From JANXQE01 sp035651635 (GTDB lineage Bacteria; Verrucomicrobiota; Verrucomicrobiia; Limisphaerales; UBA8199), in the NCBI GenBank assembly GCA_035651635.1, contig DASRFK010000312.1, positions 1 through 6,253 on the forward strand: a stretch of DNA of 6,253 bases, read 5' to 3'. Below the pieces are notes generated by a model. The model was given only the letters and a program-made list of their open reading frames with translations. It did not search any database and was not told where the DNA came from. The position numbers and the translations under genes are program-made. Positions within the stretch are counted from its first letter, which is position 1. Each line of letters starts with the position of its first letter. Of the stretch, positions 1 to 4,738 are shown piece after piece.

Positions 1-119
1 ATTGTGCCGTCGGCGCTGGCATAGGTAAAATCCTGGGCTTGCATTTCTGCCATCAACGCCAGCAACCACGCGAATGCGGCTCCGGTCGCCCAGCAAGGTC
101 TCAGCCATCGGGCGAACAT
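1..119 (-). CDS. Secreted protein, N-terminal part only (possible leucine-rich repeat surface protein)
   Basis: The gene runs off the left edge; 39 codons plus two bases are visible. The ATG at 119 is followed by a short arginine-containing n-region, a hydrophobic core (ATGAAFAWLLALMA) and a likely cleavage site near AQA-Q, a clear Sec signal peptide. The mature part begins QDFTYASADGT and probably continues with I. From memory, this opening is common in Verrucomicrobiota exported proteins that continue into BspA-type leucine-rich repeats; that assignment is inference, since no repeat is visible. No Shine-Dalgarno sequence precedes the ATG (the upstream 10 bases are A/T rich). It lies just beyond a half attC-like site, so it is either the last cassette or the first ordinary chromosomal gene past the array. 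I favour the latter. Confidence 0.7.
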   Translation of the reverse strand, partial: MFARWLRPCWATGAAFAWLLALMAEMQAQDFTYASADGT

Positions 120-162
120 TTTTATTTGAGAAAAACTTGTCATACGAAGCATTCTCTCGCGT

Positions 163-194
163 CCGTCGCCATTCGCTCCAGAGAAAAGTTCGGC
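163..194 (-). other. Half attC-like site (R''-L'' side only)
   Basis: Read on the minus strand, GCCGAAC (188-194) is followed by TTTTCTCTGGAGCGAATGGC. This matches the R''-L'' half of the site at 5696-5821 (AAC, T-run, ATGGAGGCGAAC.GCC) and that at 4108-4233. The TGGAG.CGAA block is the part that carries the unpaired bases in those sites. No matching L'-R' half is found in the 70 bases before the next gene, so the site looks truncated. It sits 51 bases past the stop of the 245-568 gene, where an attC would be expected. Confidence 0.4.
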
Positions 195-244
195 TTTTTC
201 ATCGCGTGGCCCCAGCGACGCTCTGGTCACTCTAGCCGACCGGT

Positions 245-568
245 TCATCGCGGCGGAACCGCCGTAGCGCGGGCTCTCCCCATGGAATCCATTACTTCAA
301 TTATCGTAGACCACTTTGCTGATCTATCCGCAACGATAGCAAACTTCGCTCCGTTTAGATGACTCACTATGCGAAGCACTGAATCGCGGACCTTCTTGTT
401 TTGCGGAAGCACGACACTCCCAAGACGAACCGTGTTCTTGTTGTCAATAACAACCGTCGTAACTCCCCGCAAATCGCTTGCCACAATCAGAGAAATCAAA
501 ATCAACACTAAGCAAACAAGAGTCCCAGCGAACCATCGAAGCGTTCGGTTAGGTTGATTGCTATTCAT
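245..568 (-). CDS. ExbD/TolR-like periplasmic protein with single membrane anchor
   Basis: 107 residues. Residues 1-11 are polar with three basic-side residues, 12-31 form one membrane segment (FAGTLVCLVLILISLIVAS), and the rest should be outside the inner membrane. Residues 37-95 read like the ExbD/TolR periplasmic fold: a beta strand (TTVVIDNKNTVRLG), a middle helix (KKVRDSVLRIVSHL), a strand with the family-like AKFAIVADRSA, then the helix WSTIIEVMDSMG. The aspartate that ExbD and TolR carry inside the membrane segment for proton coupling is absent, so a motor role is doubtful. ATG at 568 lies a few bases after the end of attC 592-681 with no Shine-Dalgarno sequence, as in a cassette. The stop is TGA at 245-247. 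The protein could also be an unrelated anchored protein with a similar fold. Confidence 0.7.
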   Translation of the reverse strand: MNSNQPNRTLRWFAGTLVCLVLILISLIVASDLRGVTTVVIDNKNTVRLGSVVLPQNKKVRDSVLRIVSHLNGAKFAIVADRSAKWSTIIEVMDSMGRARATAVPPR

Positions 569-591
569 CGAGGTTTAAGGTGGCGCAGCCA

Positions 592-681
592 TATCGACGA
601 TTGTCGTCAGGCACTCCAGGCACCTGGCCCAGGGCAAACAGAATGGCGCAACCCGGAGTTGCCTGCACGAAATTGTTATCT
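592..681 (-). other. attC recombination site (cassette of the zinc-knuckle gene)
   Basis: 90 bp. On the minus strand the R'' box is AGATAAC (675-681), followed by AATTTCGTGCAGGCAACTCC. The other end has GGAGTGCCTGACGACAATC and an R' box GTCGATA (592-598), a degenerate GTTRRRY. Folding the two halves pairs TCGT.CAGGC.ACTCC and leaves a G and an A unpaired on the R'' side, the extrahelical-base pattern of attC hairpins. The R'' sequence TAACAATTTCGT also resembles the classical attC start TAACAATTCGT. The stop codon TAA of the gene at 676-918 lies inside R''. Confidence 0.75.
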
Positions 682-918
682 GCTGTCACGGTTCTCCCGC
701 AGGTTGCTACTCCCATCAGCAGGGGGAGCGTGAAACAGCTTCCGAGCGACGGCCTCCAGTTTCTCCTTCGACGTGGAATCCAACGGAAGGCAGACGTCAC
801 AAACATCGCGCTCCCCAACGAGGGCCTCAAGCTCTGGCTGAGCAACCAAGTCTTCAGCGGGCACATTCGACGTTAAATGCACCGTCGCCTCACGCTGATG
901 GCATATGTCGCAAAGCAT
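676..918 (-). CDS. Small double-CxxC zinc-knuckle protein, McsA N-terminus-like
   Basis: 80 residues from ATG at 918. It opens MLCDICHQREATVHLT, with Cys3-x2-Cys6, and has a second Cys40-x2-Cys43 (VCDVCLP), so it probably binds one zinc ion through four cysteines. The C..C..REATVHLT opening is typical of McsA-type (UvrB/UvrC-motif) proteins, whose N-terminal zinc domains act as kinase activators or adaptors. Here the protein ends soon after a charged helix (TSKEKLEAVARKLF), with no C-terminal UVR motif. No signal peptide or membrane segment is seen, so it should be cytoplasmic. The frame is open upstream to 1005, but conservation begins at this ATG. Its TAA stop lies in the R'' box of attC 592-681, the usual cassette arrangement. 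Function unknown; it may be an adaptor or a zinc-ribbon regulator. Confidence 0.75.
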   Translation of the reverse strand: MLCDICHQREATVHLTSNVPAEDLVAQPELEALVGERDVCDVCLPLDSTSKEKLEAVARKLFHAPPADGSSNLRENRDSR

Positions 919-934
919 ATCAACTCGTCGCCCC

Positions 935-1058
935 GGATAACTGTAATTCAGCGACGGAAGTTTCTGATCCTTTCGCGACACGTCGCTTGTCCGTGCCTGA
1001 CACAAGAACTTGCCAACCAGCAGATCGCCACCTGGACATGCCGTCGTCCCCGTTAGCT
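935..1058 (-). other. Candidate attC site upstream of the zinc-knuckle gene
   Basis: 124 bp. On the minus strand the L'-R' side CCGTCGCTGAATTACAG then GTTATCC (935-941) resembles the L'-R' halves of attC 4108-4233 and 5696-5821 (GTCGCTCAT then GTT). The R'' candidate AGCTAAC (1052-1058) is followed by GGGGACGACGG, which pairs with CCGTCG. The paired stretch is short and the box-to-arm spacing is unequal, so this is weaker than the other sites. Its place, 16 bases before the start of the next cassette gene, is as expected. Confidence 0.45.
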
Positions 1059-1524
1059 GGTCTTTGCTGGAAAGCCAGGCATTCCCTTTGACACAAGTGG
1101 CTCGTGGTCAAGCTCACGGTTTAAAACCATAGCATGCGCGGTTAGGTGATCCAAACCCAAAGACGTGCGCCTGGCGCATTGGACAACACCGTCTGGTCCG
1201 GCCCAGTTGAATAAAAACGTCTGCCAATGACCTCGGGGCGGGCCTCACCCCTGCCGTGCCGCTGCCGGCACGCGAACGAGATCATCCCTGGCCCAGGCAA
1301 TTCGCGCTTCGCCCTTCGCCAGTTCAGCCGACTGCCACCCATCTCGCCGCATCGGGAGGTTCTCAGCGAACGAGCTTGATCTGGATTTCATGAGAGAAGC
1401 ACCAGTGGAGCGAACTTGCAGTGCCCGGACCACGGCTGCTGCCCGTGCGAAGCGCGGTTGGGCCGAGCGAGAAAACCCGCGTTGCACACCCACGCTCACC
1501 AGTTGCAATGGCAAAGAACTGGGT
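1059..1524. other. Stretch without a gene I can support; degenerate cassette material or dispersed repeat
   Basis: Several minus-strand frames are open here at once. One (1142-1342) ends ...RLWVWIT with a TAA that sits in an ACCTAAC box (1141-1147), the cassette habit. Another, without an ATG until 1130, ends ...MPGFPAKTS at 1053-1055, also with its TAA in a TAAC box. A third covers 1245-1514. None has a recognisable domain, a Shine-Dalgarno site or a convincing start, and openness in three frames suggests a GC-rich repeat or broken genes. There is a perfect 6-1-6 palindrome at 1166-1178 (TGCGCC/GGCGCA). Confidence 0.4.
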
Positions 1525-1531
1525 GTATGCC

Positions 1532-1557
1532 CGTTGACTCATGGAAAAAAGACACCG
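1532..1557 (+). repeat. Left terminal inverted repeat of the insertion sequence
   Basis: Starts CGTTGACTCATGG and ends GACACCG. It is the reverse complement of 2914-2939 except for one base (A versus T after the A-run). It contains TTGACT, a possible inward -35 hexamer. Confidence 0.9.
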
Positions 1558-1610
1558 AAGGGTTCTGAGTAAGCCAGTCGTTTCAGACCCATGTTTTGGT
1601 TACCTGGGTT

Positions 1611-1619
1611 TGGTATAAT
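1611..1619 (+). promoter_or_regulatory. Possible extended -10 promoter element, antisense to the transposase
   Basis: TGGTATAAT contains a perfect TATAAT (1614-1619) with the TG of an extended -10 element. There is no good -35 at 17 bases. It points rightward into the 3' end of the transposase gene, so a transcript from it would be antisense to that gene. It could be chance. Confidence 0.3.
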
Positions 1620-1648
1620 TTCGGGTGTTCGATAGCGAGCTAAAACGA

Positions 1649-1690
1649 GCAGGGGGGCGGGCTGCGAGCCCCCAGCTCGCGCCCCCCTGC
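1649..1690. terminator. GC-rich stem-loop downstream of the transposase gene
   Basis: An 11-bp perfect stem (GCAGGGGGGCG 1649-1659 with its complement 1680-1690) encloses a second 5-bp stem (CGAGC/GCTCG). It lies 62 bases past the transposase stop. On the minus strand it is followed by TCGTTTTAG, only a short T-run, so it is at best a weak intrinsic terminator; it may instead insulate the element or block read-through. Confidence 0.45.
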
Positions 1691-1751
1691 GGTCGCATGT
1701 GGAAGGACTCCCACGGAGGGGGACCGGGGGAGGTCTGGTGTTCAGAGTTAT

Positions 1752-2900
1752 TCACAGCCTCGTGGGCTGCAGAATCTGCTTTAGCTTTTTTTCTAGCCGA
1801 TCTTTCAAATCGAAAGGATCGAGACTTTCGTAGCGCTCGCGCAATTGCCGACGATTCTTTAGAGACAGGATTCCTGGAGCGCAGAGCCGTTCGTAAGCGG
1901 TCCTGGGCGATTCGTAGCGCTTGCGCCAGTGACTACCCTCACGCCATTTGTGCTCCAGTTTTAGGCAGGGTAAAAAGAAGTTCTGCCACGGCGCCCACAC
2001 TTCTCGATAGAGGGCGCTAATCGGCTCGACCAGCAGCGGGTTCTCCAATCGCCCATAACCCAGCAGTTGCCGCGCCCAGGTCCAGTTCTTTTGCTCCACA
2101 TGCGCGTTGTCGTCGGAATGGTAAGGTCGCGAACGGGTAAACTCCACTGCCTGCGGCCGCTCTCTCATATACGACCAGAGGTGATGATTGAGGAACTCCC
2201 CGCCATTGTCCGAATCAAATCCCAGTAACGCGAAGGGCAGGCGTTGCTCGACTTGGCGCGTGGCTTCCATCACGCCCGCTGCGCCTTTATTCCAGACTGC
2301 CCCACCTTCGGTCCAACCGCTTAAAATGTCCGTATAGGTCAGGCTCCAAATAAAATCCCCAGCCAGACTGCCGCCACAATGGGCCACGCTGTCGGCCTCT
2401 AAATAACCCACCCGGCTCAAATCCCAAGTGCCGGTGCGAATCGGGATCTCTGAACGCAACAAACTCCCCGGTTTGGTCCCGCCTCGCCCACGCCAATGCT
2501 CAGCTCGGACCGGGGCCAACAACCGATCCAAGGTCGCCGCGCTGACTTGGCACACCAACTTGCGTTGCCGGCTGCTCAAGGCTCCGAATCGTTGCTCATA
2601 ATACGGCAGCCATTGGCGCAAGATCGGCACTAGCCGCTTGCCGCAGGGTTGCTCGGCCGTCAGCCATACTTTCCGGACCACCGGTTCGACCAGTTCATAG
2701 CGCCGCTCCGGCCCCGGACGAGCTCGCCCGCTGGGCGGCGCTAAAGTCCCGCTGAGCAGTTTGATCGCATACTTGCGCTCGTAATGGTAATCCTCGCACA
2801 ACTCGTCGAGCATCCGGCTCTTGCCTTCCCGATGGCGACGCGCATAGCGTGCTTGGGCTTTGGGCAACCATTGGCTTTTCAATTCCTGGCTCATGTTCAT
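1752..2900 (-). CDS. DDE transposase with retroviral-type integrase core
   Basis: 382 residues. Residues 20-60 form a helix-turn-helix-like region (RYARRHREGKSRMLDELCED, then a short recognition helix) for binding the element ends. The integrase core spans about 155-275, with catalytic candidates Asp170 (GYLEAD), Asp231 (GFDSDNGGEF) and Glu269 (DDNAHVEQKN); 37 residues separate the last two, close to the usual 35. The DNGGEF and HVEQ signatures are typical of IS481/IS3-related integrase-core transposases; I cannot name the family exactly. The basic C-terminal part (320-375) is probably the end-binding or dimer region. The start is limited to 2900 or 2894, because TGA directly precedes ATG 2900. 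The gene appears intact from start to TGA stop, so the element may be active. Confidence 0.9.
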   Translation of the reverse strand: MNMSQELKSQWLPKAQARYARRHREGKSRMLDELCEDYHYERKYAIKLLSGTLAPPSGRARPGPERRYELVEPVVRKVWLTAEQPCGKRLVPILRQWLPYYEQRFGALSSRQRKLVCQVSAATLDRLLAPVRAEHWRGRGGTKPGSLLRSEIPIRTGTWDLSRVGYLEADSVAHCGGSLAGDFIWSLTYTDILSGWTEGGAVWNKGAAGVMEATRQVEQRLPFALLGFDSDNGGEFLNHHLWSYMRERPQAVEFTRSRPYHSDDNAHVEQKNWTWARQLLGYGRLENPLLVEPISALYREVWAPWQNFFLPCLKLEHKWREGSHWRKRYESPRTAYERLCAPGILSLKNRRQLRERYESLDPFDLKDRLEKKLKQILQPTRL

Positions 2901-2902
2901 TC

Positions 2903-2919
2903 ACACCGATTTCCGGTGT
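2903..2919 (-). promoter_or_regulatory. Small hairpin directly upstream of the transposase start
   Basis: ACACCG / CGGTGT arms with a 5-base loop sit 2 bases before the ATG at 2900 and include the inner end of the terminal repeat (CGGTGTC). A transcript from outside the element would fold here and hide the start codon. This is a common way for insertion sequences to limit transposase made by read-through; that role is inferred. Confidence 0.4.
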
Positions 2920-2939
2920 CATTTTTCCATGAGTCAACG
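2914..2939 (-). repeat. Right terminal inverted repeat, inner copy
   Basis: 26 bp, complementary to 1532-1557 with one mismatch. It lies only 13 bases upstream of the transposase start codon. Confidence 0.88.
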
Positions 2940-2971
2940 ACCCTTTTTGCCTCCCCTCAGTTTCTTCTCCC

Positions 2972-2995
2972 CGGTGTCTTTTAATTTGAGTCAAC
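2972..2995 (-). repeat. Right terminal inverted repeat, outer variant copy
   Basis: Shares both conserved ends (CGGTGTC and GAGTCAAC) with the inner copy but has a 9-base A/T centre in place of the 10-base one. It is directly followed by TC and GTATG, the candidate target duplication. It may be the true right end or the remnant of an earlier copy of the element. Confidence 0.7.
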
Positions 2996-2999
2996 TCGT

Positions 3000-3263
3000 A
3001 TGGAAAGGGTCAAAGGGCACGGTGGGTCGCGTCGGTTGGTCGACGTGAAACGACTGATACGCCAGAAAGAAACGCGGAAGTTTTTAAAGTCGGACGGCGG
3101 TTGGACAACCGACGCCTGCGAAGCCCGATTATTTGAGGGCCTCCGTGCAGTAGTTGCGTCGAAGCAAAAGCTAGATCTCACCGGCGTCGAGCTAGTTCTA
3201 ATGATCGAGGATACGCCAGGCGAGGATACCCCAGACGATTACCAAGTAGTGATCCCGCTGTGA
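3000..3263 (+). CDS. Small conserved-looking hypothetical protein, start possibly altered by the insertion sequence
   Basis: 87 residues from ATG 3000, or 72 from GTG 3045. The convincing part begins KRLIRQKETRKFLKSDGGWTTD and continues ACEARLFEGLRAVVASKQKLDLTGVELVLMIED, ending in an acidic tail. The K(F/Y)L.DGGWT.D..EA opening resembles a group of short uncharacterised bacterial proteins; function unknown. No membrane segment or signal. The first 15 residues (MERVKGHGGSRRLVD) are Arg/Gly rich and may be non-native, because the ATG overlaps the GTATG next to the insertion sequence. It is one of few genes here on the plus strand, opposite to the cassettes. Confidence 0.6.
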   Translation: MERVKGHGGSRRLVDVKRLIRQKETRKFLKSDGGWTTDACEARLFEGLRAVVASKQKLDLTGVELVLMIEDTPGEDTPDDYQVVIPL

Positions 3264-3415
3264 TCTTTGGCCCCTAGAAGCAAGCGCAGTAACGCAGGGA
3301 GGCTGGGAATTAACTTTAAACCCGAGTTTTCTTTGGAAGAGAAACAGGCCTCGGCAGTTTCAAACGGCGCACCCAGAGATTTCAACGTCGCCGGGTGCGC
3401 CACCAAGCTTTCCAC
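3239..3415 (-). CDS. Possible short protein convergent with the 3000-3263 gene
   Basis: 58 residues from GTG 3413-3415 to TAA 3239-3241. The translation (MESLVAHPATLKSLGAPF..., then a Leu-rich LPALLRLLLG) has no domain I recognise. A G-run (AAGGGGG) precedes the GTG by about 7 bases, a possible ribosome binding site, and an in-frame TAA closes the frame just upstream. It overlaps the 3' end of the plus-strand gene by 25 bases tail to tail. It is weak: the plus strand is open over the same bases and a 9-bp hairpin lies inside it. Confidence 0.25.
   Translation of the reverse strand: MESLVAHPATLKSLGAPFETAEACFSSKENSGLKLIPSLPALLRLLLGAKDHSGITTW
3366..3401. terminator. Stem-loop downstream of the plus-strand gene
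   Basis: Perfect 9-bp arms GGCGCACCC (3366-3374) and GGGTGCGCC (3393-3401) with an 18-base loop, about 100 bases past the stop of the plus-strand gene. No T-run follows (ACCAAGCTTTCC), so it is a possible factor-dependent terminator or simply a repeat. Confidence 0.3.
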
Positions 3416-3815
3416 AAGATTTCCCCCTTATTGCGGGCTCAATCTTTAGGCCGTTGGCCCAGTGTGCAATATAGGTAACATGCCCCAGAGGGCCCGCTAG
3501 CCTTTCGAGTGGAGGTCAACCCCGTTGAGGCGTTCGTAAGCCAAAAACAGCCGCTGTCGCCACCGCTTGAACCGCTTGCCCGGCGAAGCGCGGGTGTCGA
3601 ATCGATCCTGGGTGAAGGAAGTTCTTTTTCTGCTCGGGTAGAGAGCTTCCGTATTGATCCTAGTAGACCACCTCACAGAGAAATGCTCCCATGTAACTGC
3701 GCGGGTACCCCGGGCCGATGAAACCCCTCACAGCGAGTTCCCTCCTCGCTTCGGCCTTGCCCGCGCTTTTTCATTTGAAAGCTGCCCCAACGAAAACGGG
3801 GACCAAAAACTGAGT
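3416..3815. other. Unassigned stretch, open in several frames
   Basis: No gene is well supported. On the minus strand one frame (GTG 3676 to TAG 3497) gives a 59-residue basic peptide containing DTRASPGKRFKRWRQRLFLA; a second minus frame is open from about 3680 to TGA 3439-3441 without a start codon, and a 33-residue frame begins with ATG near 3777 (MKKRGQGRSEEG). The plus strand is open from 3509 to 3721. No Shine-Dalgarno site or known domain supports any of them. Overlapping openness and absent starts fit a dispersed repeat, an undescribed RNA or decayed genes. Confidence 0.35.
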
Positions 3816-3923
3816 CTCGGACGTCTCGGACGCCTCTTTCAAACTTCTTACGCGTGTGGGAAACAAAGAGAGATCGATCTCACACGTAAAAGAAGTTCAG
3901 AAGGGGCGTCCTAGACGTCCGAG
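3816..3923. repeat. Long imperfect inverted repeat with 46-base arms
   Basis: Arm one is 3816-3861 and arm two 3878-3923, with a 16-base centre (3862-3877). The outer 19 bases of each arm pair with a single mismatch (CTCGGACGTC..GGACGCC); the inner parts pair over AACTTCTT and CGTGTG with several mismatches. Such a length far exceeds an ordinary terminator. It lies 24 bases past the stop of the 49-residue gene, where its attC would be expected, but has no GTTRRRY or RYYYAAC boxes. It could be a miniature mobile element, a structured RNA or a strong bidirectional terminator. Confidence 0.85.
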
Positions 3924-3947
3924 GTCGGCTTTCCACGCCTGCATGCT

Positions 3948-4097
3948 TCACGTCCCTCCCATAAGCACTGTTGCGTAGGAAACACGCTTCTTGCGAGCAA
4001 AAGCGCGACGGCAAGAATGGGCTGTCACCAAAGCCGTCACCCCGATTGGAATGGCGCAAAGGCTCAATATGCCGATGATGCGGACGACGAACTCCAT
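3948..4097 (-). CDS. Small inner-membrane protein (49 residues)
   Basis: ATG at 4097 to TGA at 3948-3950. The protein starts MEFVVRIIGILSLCAIPIGV with one hydrophobic segment over residues 3-26, followed by a cytoplasmic-type basic stretch SCRRAFARKKRVSYATVL and the tail MGGT. One transmembrane helix with the basic end inside is the likely topology. The start lies 10 bases after the R' box of attC 4108-4233, exactly as for the other cassette genes, which is the main reason to accept so short a frame. It lacks a Shine-Dalgarno sequence. No attC follows; the long inverted repeat takes its place. Function unknown. Confidence 0.5.
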   Translation of the reverse strand: MEFVVRIIGILSLCAIPIGVTALVTAHSCRRAFARKKRVSYATVLMGGT

Positions 4098-4107
4098 AAA
4101 CTCTGCG

Positions 4108-4233
4108 GTTTAACGAACGACATGAGCGACAGCCGCCGAGCGTGAGCCTGGGCCAGAAGGTTGGCGCTCGGATTCCCATGCGGCAACGAGCGGAAAACGG
4201 CGGCGGCTGTTCGGCTCCATGGACTCGTTACGC
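4108..4233 (-). other. attC recombination site, 126 bp
   Basis: On the minus strand R'' is GCGTAAC (4227-4233) and R' is GTTAAAC (4108-4114), a perfect GTTRRRY. The arms CATGGAGCCGAACAGCCGCCG and CGGCGGCTGTCGCTCATG pair throughout except for one G-A pair and two R''-side bases, a C and an A, that have no partner, the extrahelical bases that mark the recombined strand in attC hairpins. R-to-L spacers are 5 and 6 bases, the usual values. The TAA stop of the 4228-4512 gene lies inside R''. Confidence 0.85.
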
Positions 4234-4512
4234 TGGGTGCTCATGCTGTTCGAGGTAGTTCTGCCAGTCGTCATGATCCAAGATGATCGACTCGATGCGG
4301 TCGTCCTGTCTCGCACGACCCGTCCGAGTATAAAGACTGCAGGCCGCCCACTCTGAAGGTAGTCCACGAACACGAAGGCATGCCAACAAATCTCCATAGC
4401 TCGACTCTTTTGACGAAGTTATGACCCCCGCCGCCTCAACGTGCTGGTTCCAGGTCAGGCTTGAGTCTCGAATCATGCGCCGAGCTTCTTCGAGTGACGG
4501 CAACTTGCCCAT
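4228..4512 (-). CDS. Cassette-borne hypothetical protein, soluble, 94 residues
   Basis: The protein begins MGKLPSLEEARRMIRDSSLTW and is mostly helical by composition, with three parts: an N-terminal helix pair (residues 5-30), a middle segment SSYGDLLACLRVRGLPSEWAACSLYTRTGR (about 38-67) and a C-terminal acidic part IESIILDHDDWQNYLEQ. No signal peptide, membrane segment or metal motif. I do not recognise a named domain. ATG 4512 follows the R' box of attC 4535-4623 by 22 bases without a Shine-Dalgarno site, and the stop TAA is embedded in the R'' box of attC 4108-4233. Gene plus site therefore make one complete cassette of about 430 bp. Length and composition suit a small regulator or toxin/antitoxin-type protein, but nothing in the sequence shows that. 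Confidence 0.75.
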   Translation of the reverse strand: MGKLPSLEEARRMIRDSSLTWNQHVEAAGVITSSKESSYGDLLACLRVRGLPSEWAACSLYTRTGRARQDDRIESIILDHDDWQNYLEQHEHPA

Positions 4513-4534
4513 AATTCAGGGGATGCGTTTCGAA

Positions 4535-4623
4535 GTGTAACGGCCAGAGCCAGCCGCCACTGGCTTACTGAAACATAGTGATCCAAACGGCTGGCTCCGG
4601 TCCGCTGCAAGCTGGGGTTAAGC
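4535..4623 (-). other. attC-like recombination site, 89 bp
   Basis: On the minus strand R'' is GCTTAAC (4617-4623, perfect RYYYAAC) and the R' candidate is GTTACAC (4535-4541, one mismatch). The inner arms GGAGCCAGCCG and CGGCTGGCTC pair almost fully. Distances from box to arm are unequal (long on the R'' side), so it is less canonical than the 126-bp sites. It has the right place: just after a stop codon (TAA 4618-4620, inside R'') and 22 bases before the next gene. Confidence 0.6.
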
Positions 4624-4701
4624 CGGTTTGCCATAGCCTTTGAGAGCATCCTCTACTGCGTTGTGCGCATCAATAAGCATCCTAAGTTCATCATCAGGCA
4701 A
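4618..4701 (-). pseudogene. Eroded small cassette gene (C-terminal 27 codons)
   Basis: A frame ending in the R'' box of attC 4535-4623 encodes PDDELRMLIDAHNAVEDALKG followed by YGKPA, an amphipathic acidic helix that looks truly coding. It has only a TTG start at 4701. About 10 bases further upstream, in another frame, ATG CTG AAC CGA GTT GCC TGA begins soon after a good Shine-Dalgarno sequence (AAGGAG, about 4730). A small frameshift between the two would explain the break. So this is probably a small gene damaged by an indel, and the attC belongs to it rather than to the 189-residue gene upstream. It could also be an intact very small protein starting at TTG. Confidence 0.4.
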
Positions 4702-4738
4702 CTCGGTTCAGCATCTAGTTCAGCGAAACAACTCCTTT

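Larger units (their letters stand above)
1530..2997 (-). mobile_element. Insertion sequence with a single DDE transposase
   Basis: The transposase at 1752-2900 is flanked by inverted repeats: left copy 1532-1557, inner right copy 2914-2939 (26 bp, one mismatch), and a second, outer right copy 2972-2995 (24 bp, same two ends, different centre). Using the outer right copy, the element is about 1468 bp and is bordered by GTATG at 1525-1529 and at 2998-3002, a possible 5-bp target duplication. Using the inner copy it is about 1408 bp with no duplication I can see. The spacing from GTATG to the repeat is 3 bases on the left and 2 on the right, so the exact ends are uncertain. It separates the two parts of the cassette array. 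Confidence 0.8.

Noticed and set aside
251..264. CGGCGG/CCGCCG palindrome near the end of the ExbD-like gene
   Set aside because: The arms have only a 2-base centre, lie inside the coding sequence and are not followed by a T-run, so it is not a terminator.
39..362. Plus-strand open frame of 107 codons
   Set aside because: It is antisense to a clear signal peptide and to the ExbD-like gene, and contains no domain or membrane signature.
920..1117. Minus-strand open frame of 65 codons
   Set aside because: It runs through the candidate attC 935-1058 in a non-cassette frame, uses a GTG start without a binding site and has no recognisable domain.
1141..1211. ACCTAAC and ATTCAAC boxes suggesting another short attC
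   Set aside because: No partner box or paired arms with unpaired bases were found at a suitable distance.
2287..2994. Two minus-strand frames (2287-2496 and 2695-2994) and a plus-strand frame (2784-2984)
   Set aside because: They are shadows of the transposase gene, whose catalytic motifs are intact in the main frame.
3430..3820. A group II intron, RNase P RNA or tmRNA in the unassigned stretch
   Set aside because: None of the conserved signatures of these RNAs could be recognised on either strand.
3880..4179. Minus-strand open frame of 99 codons
   Set aside because: It overlaps attC 4108-4233, the 49-residue gene in another frame and an arm of the long inverted repeat; composition is rich in Arg/Ser/His as in shadow frames.
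4110..4397. Minus-strand open frame of 95 codons
   Set aside because: It is out of frame with the better-supported 4228-4512 gene and reads through its attC.
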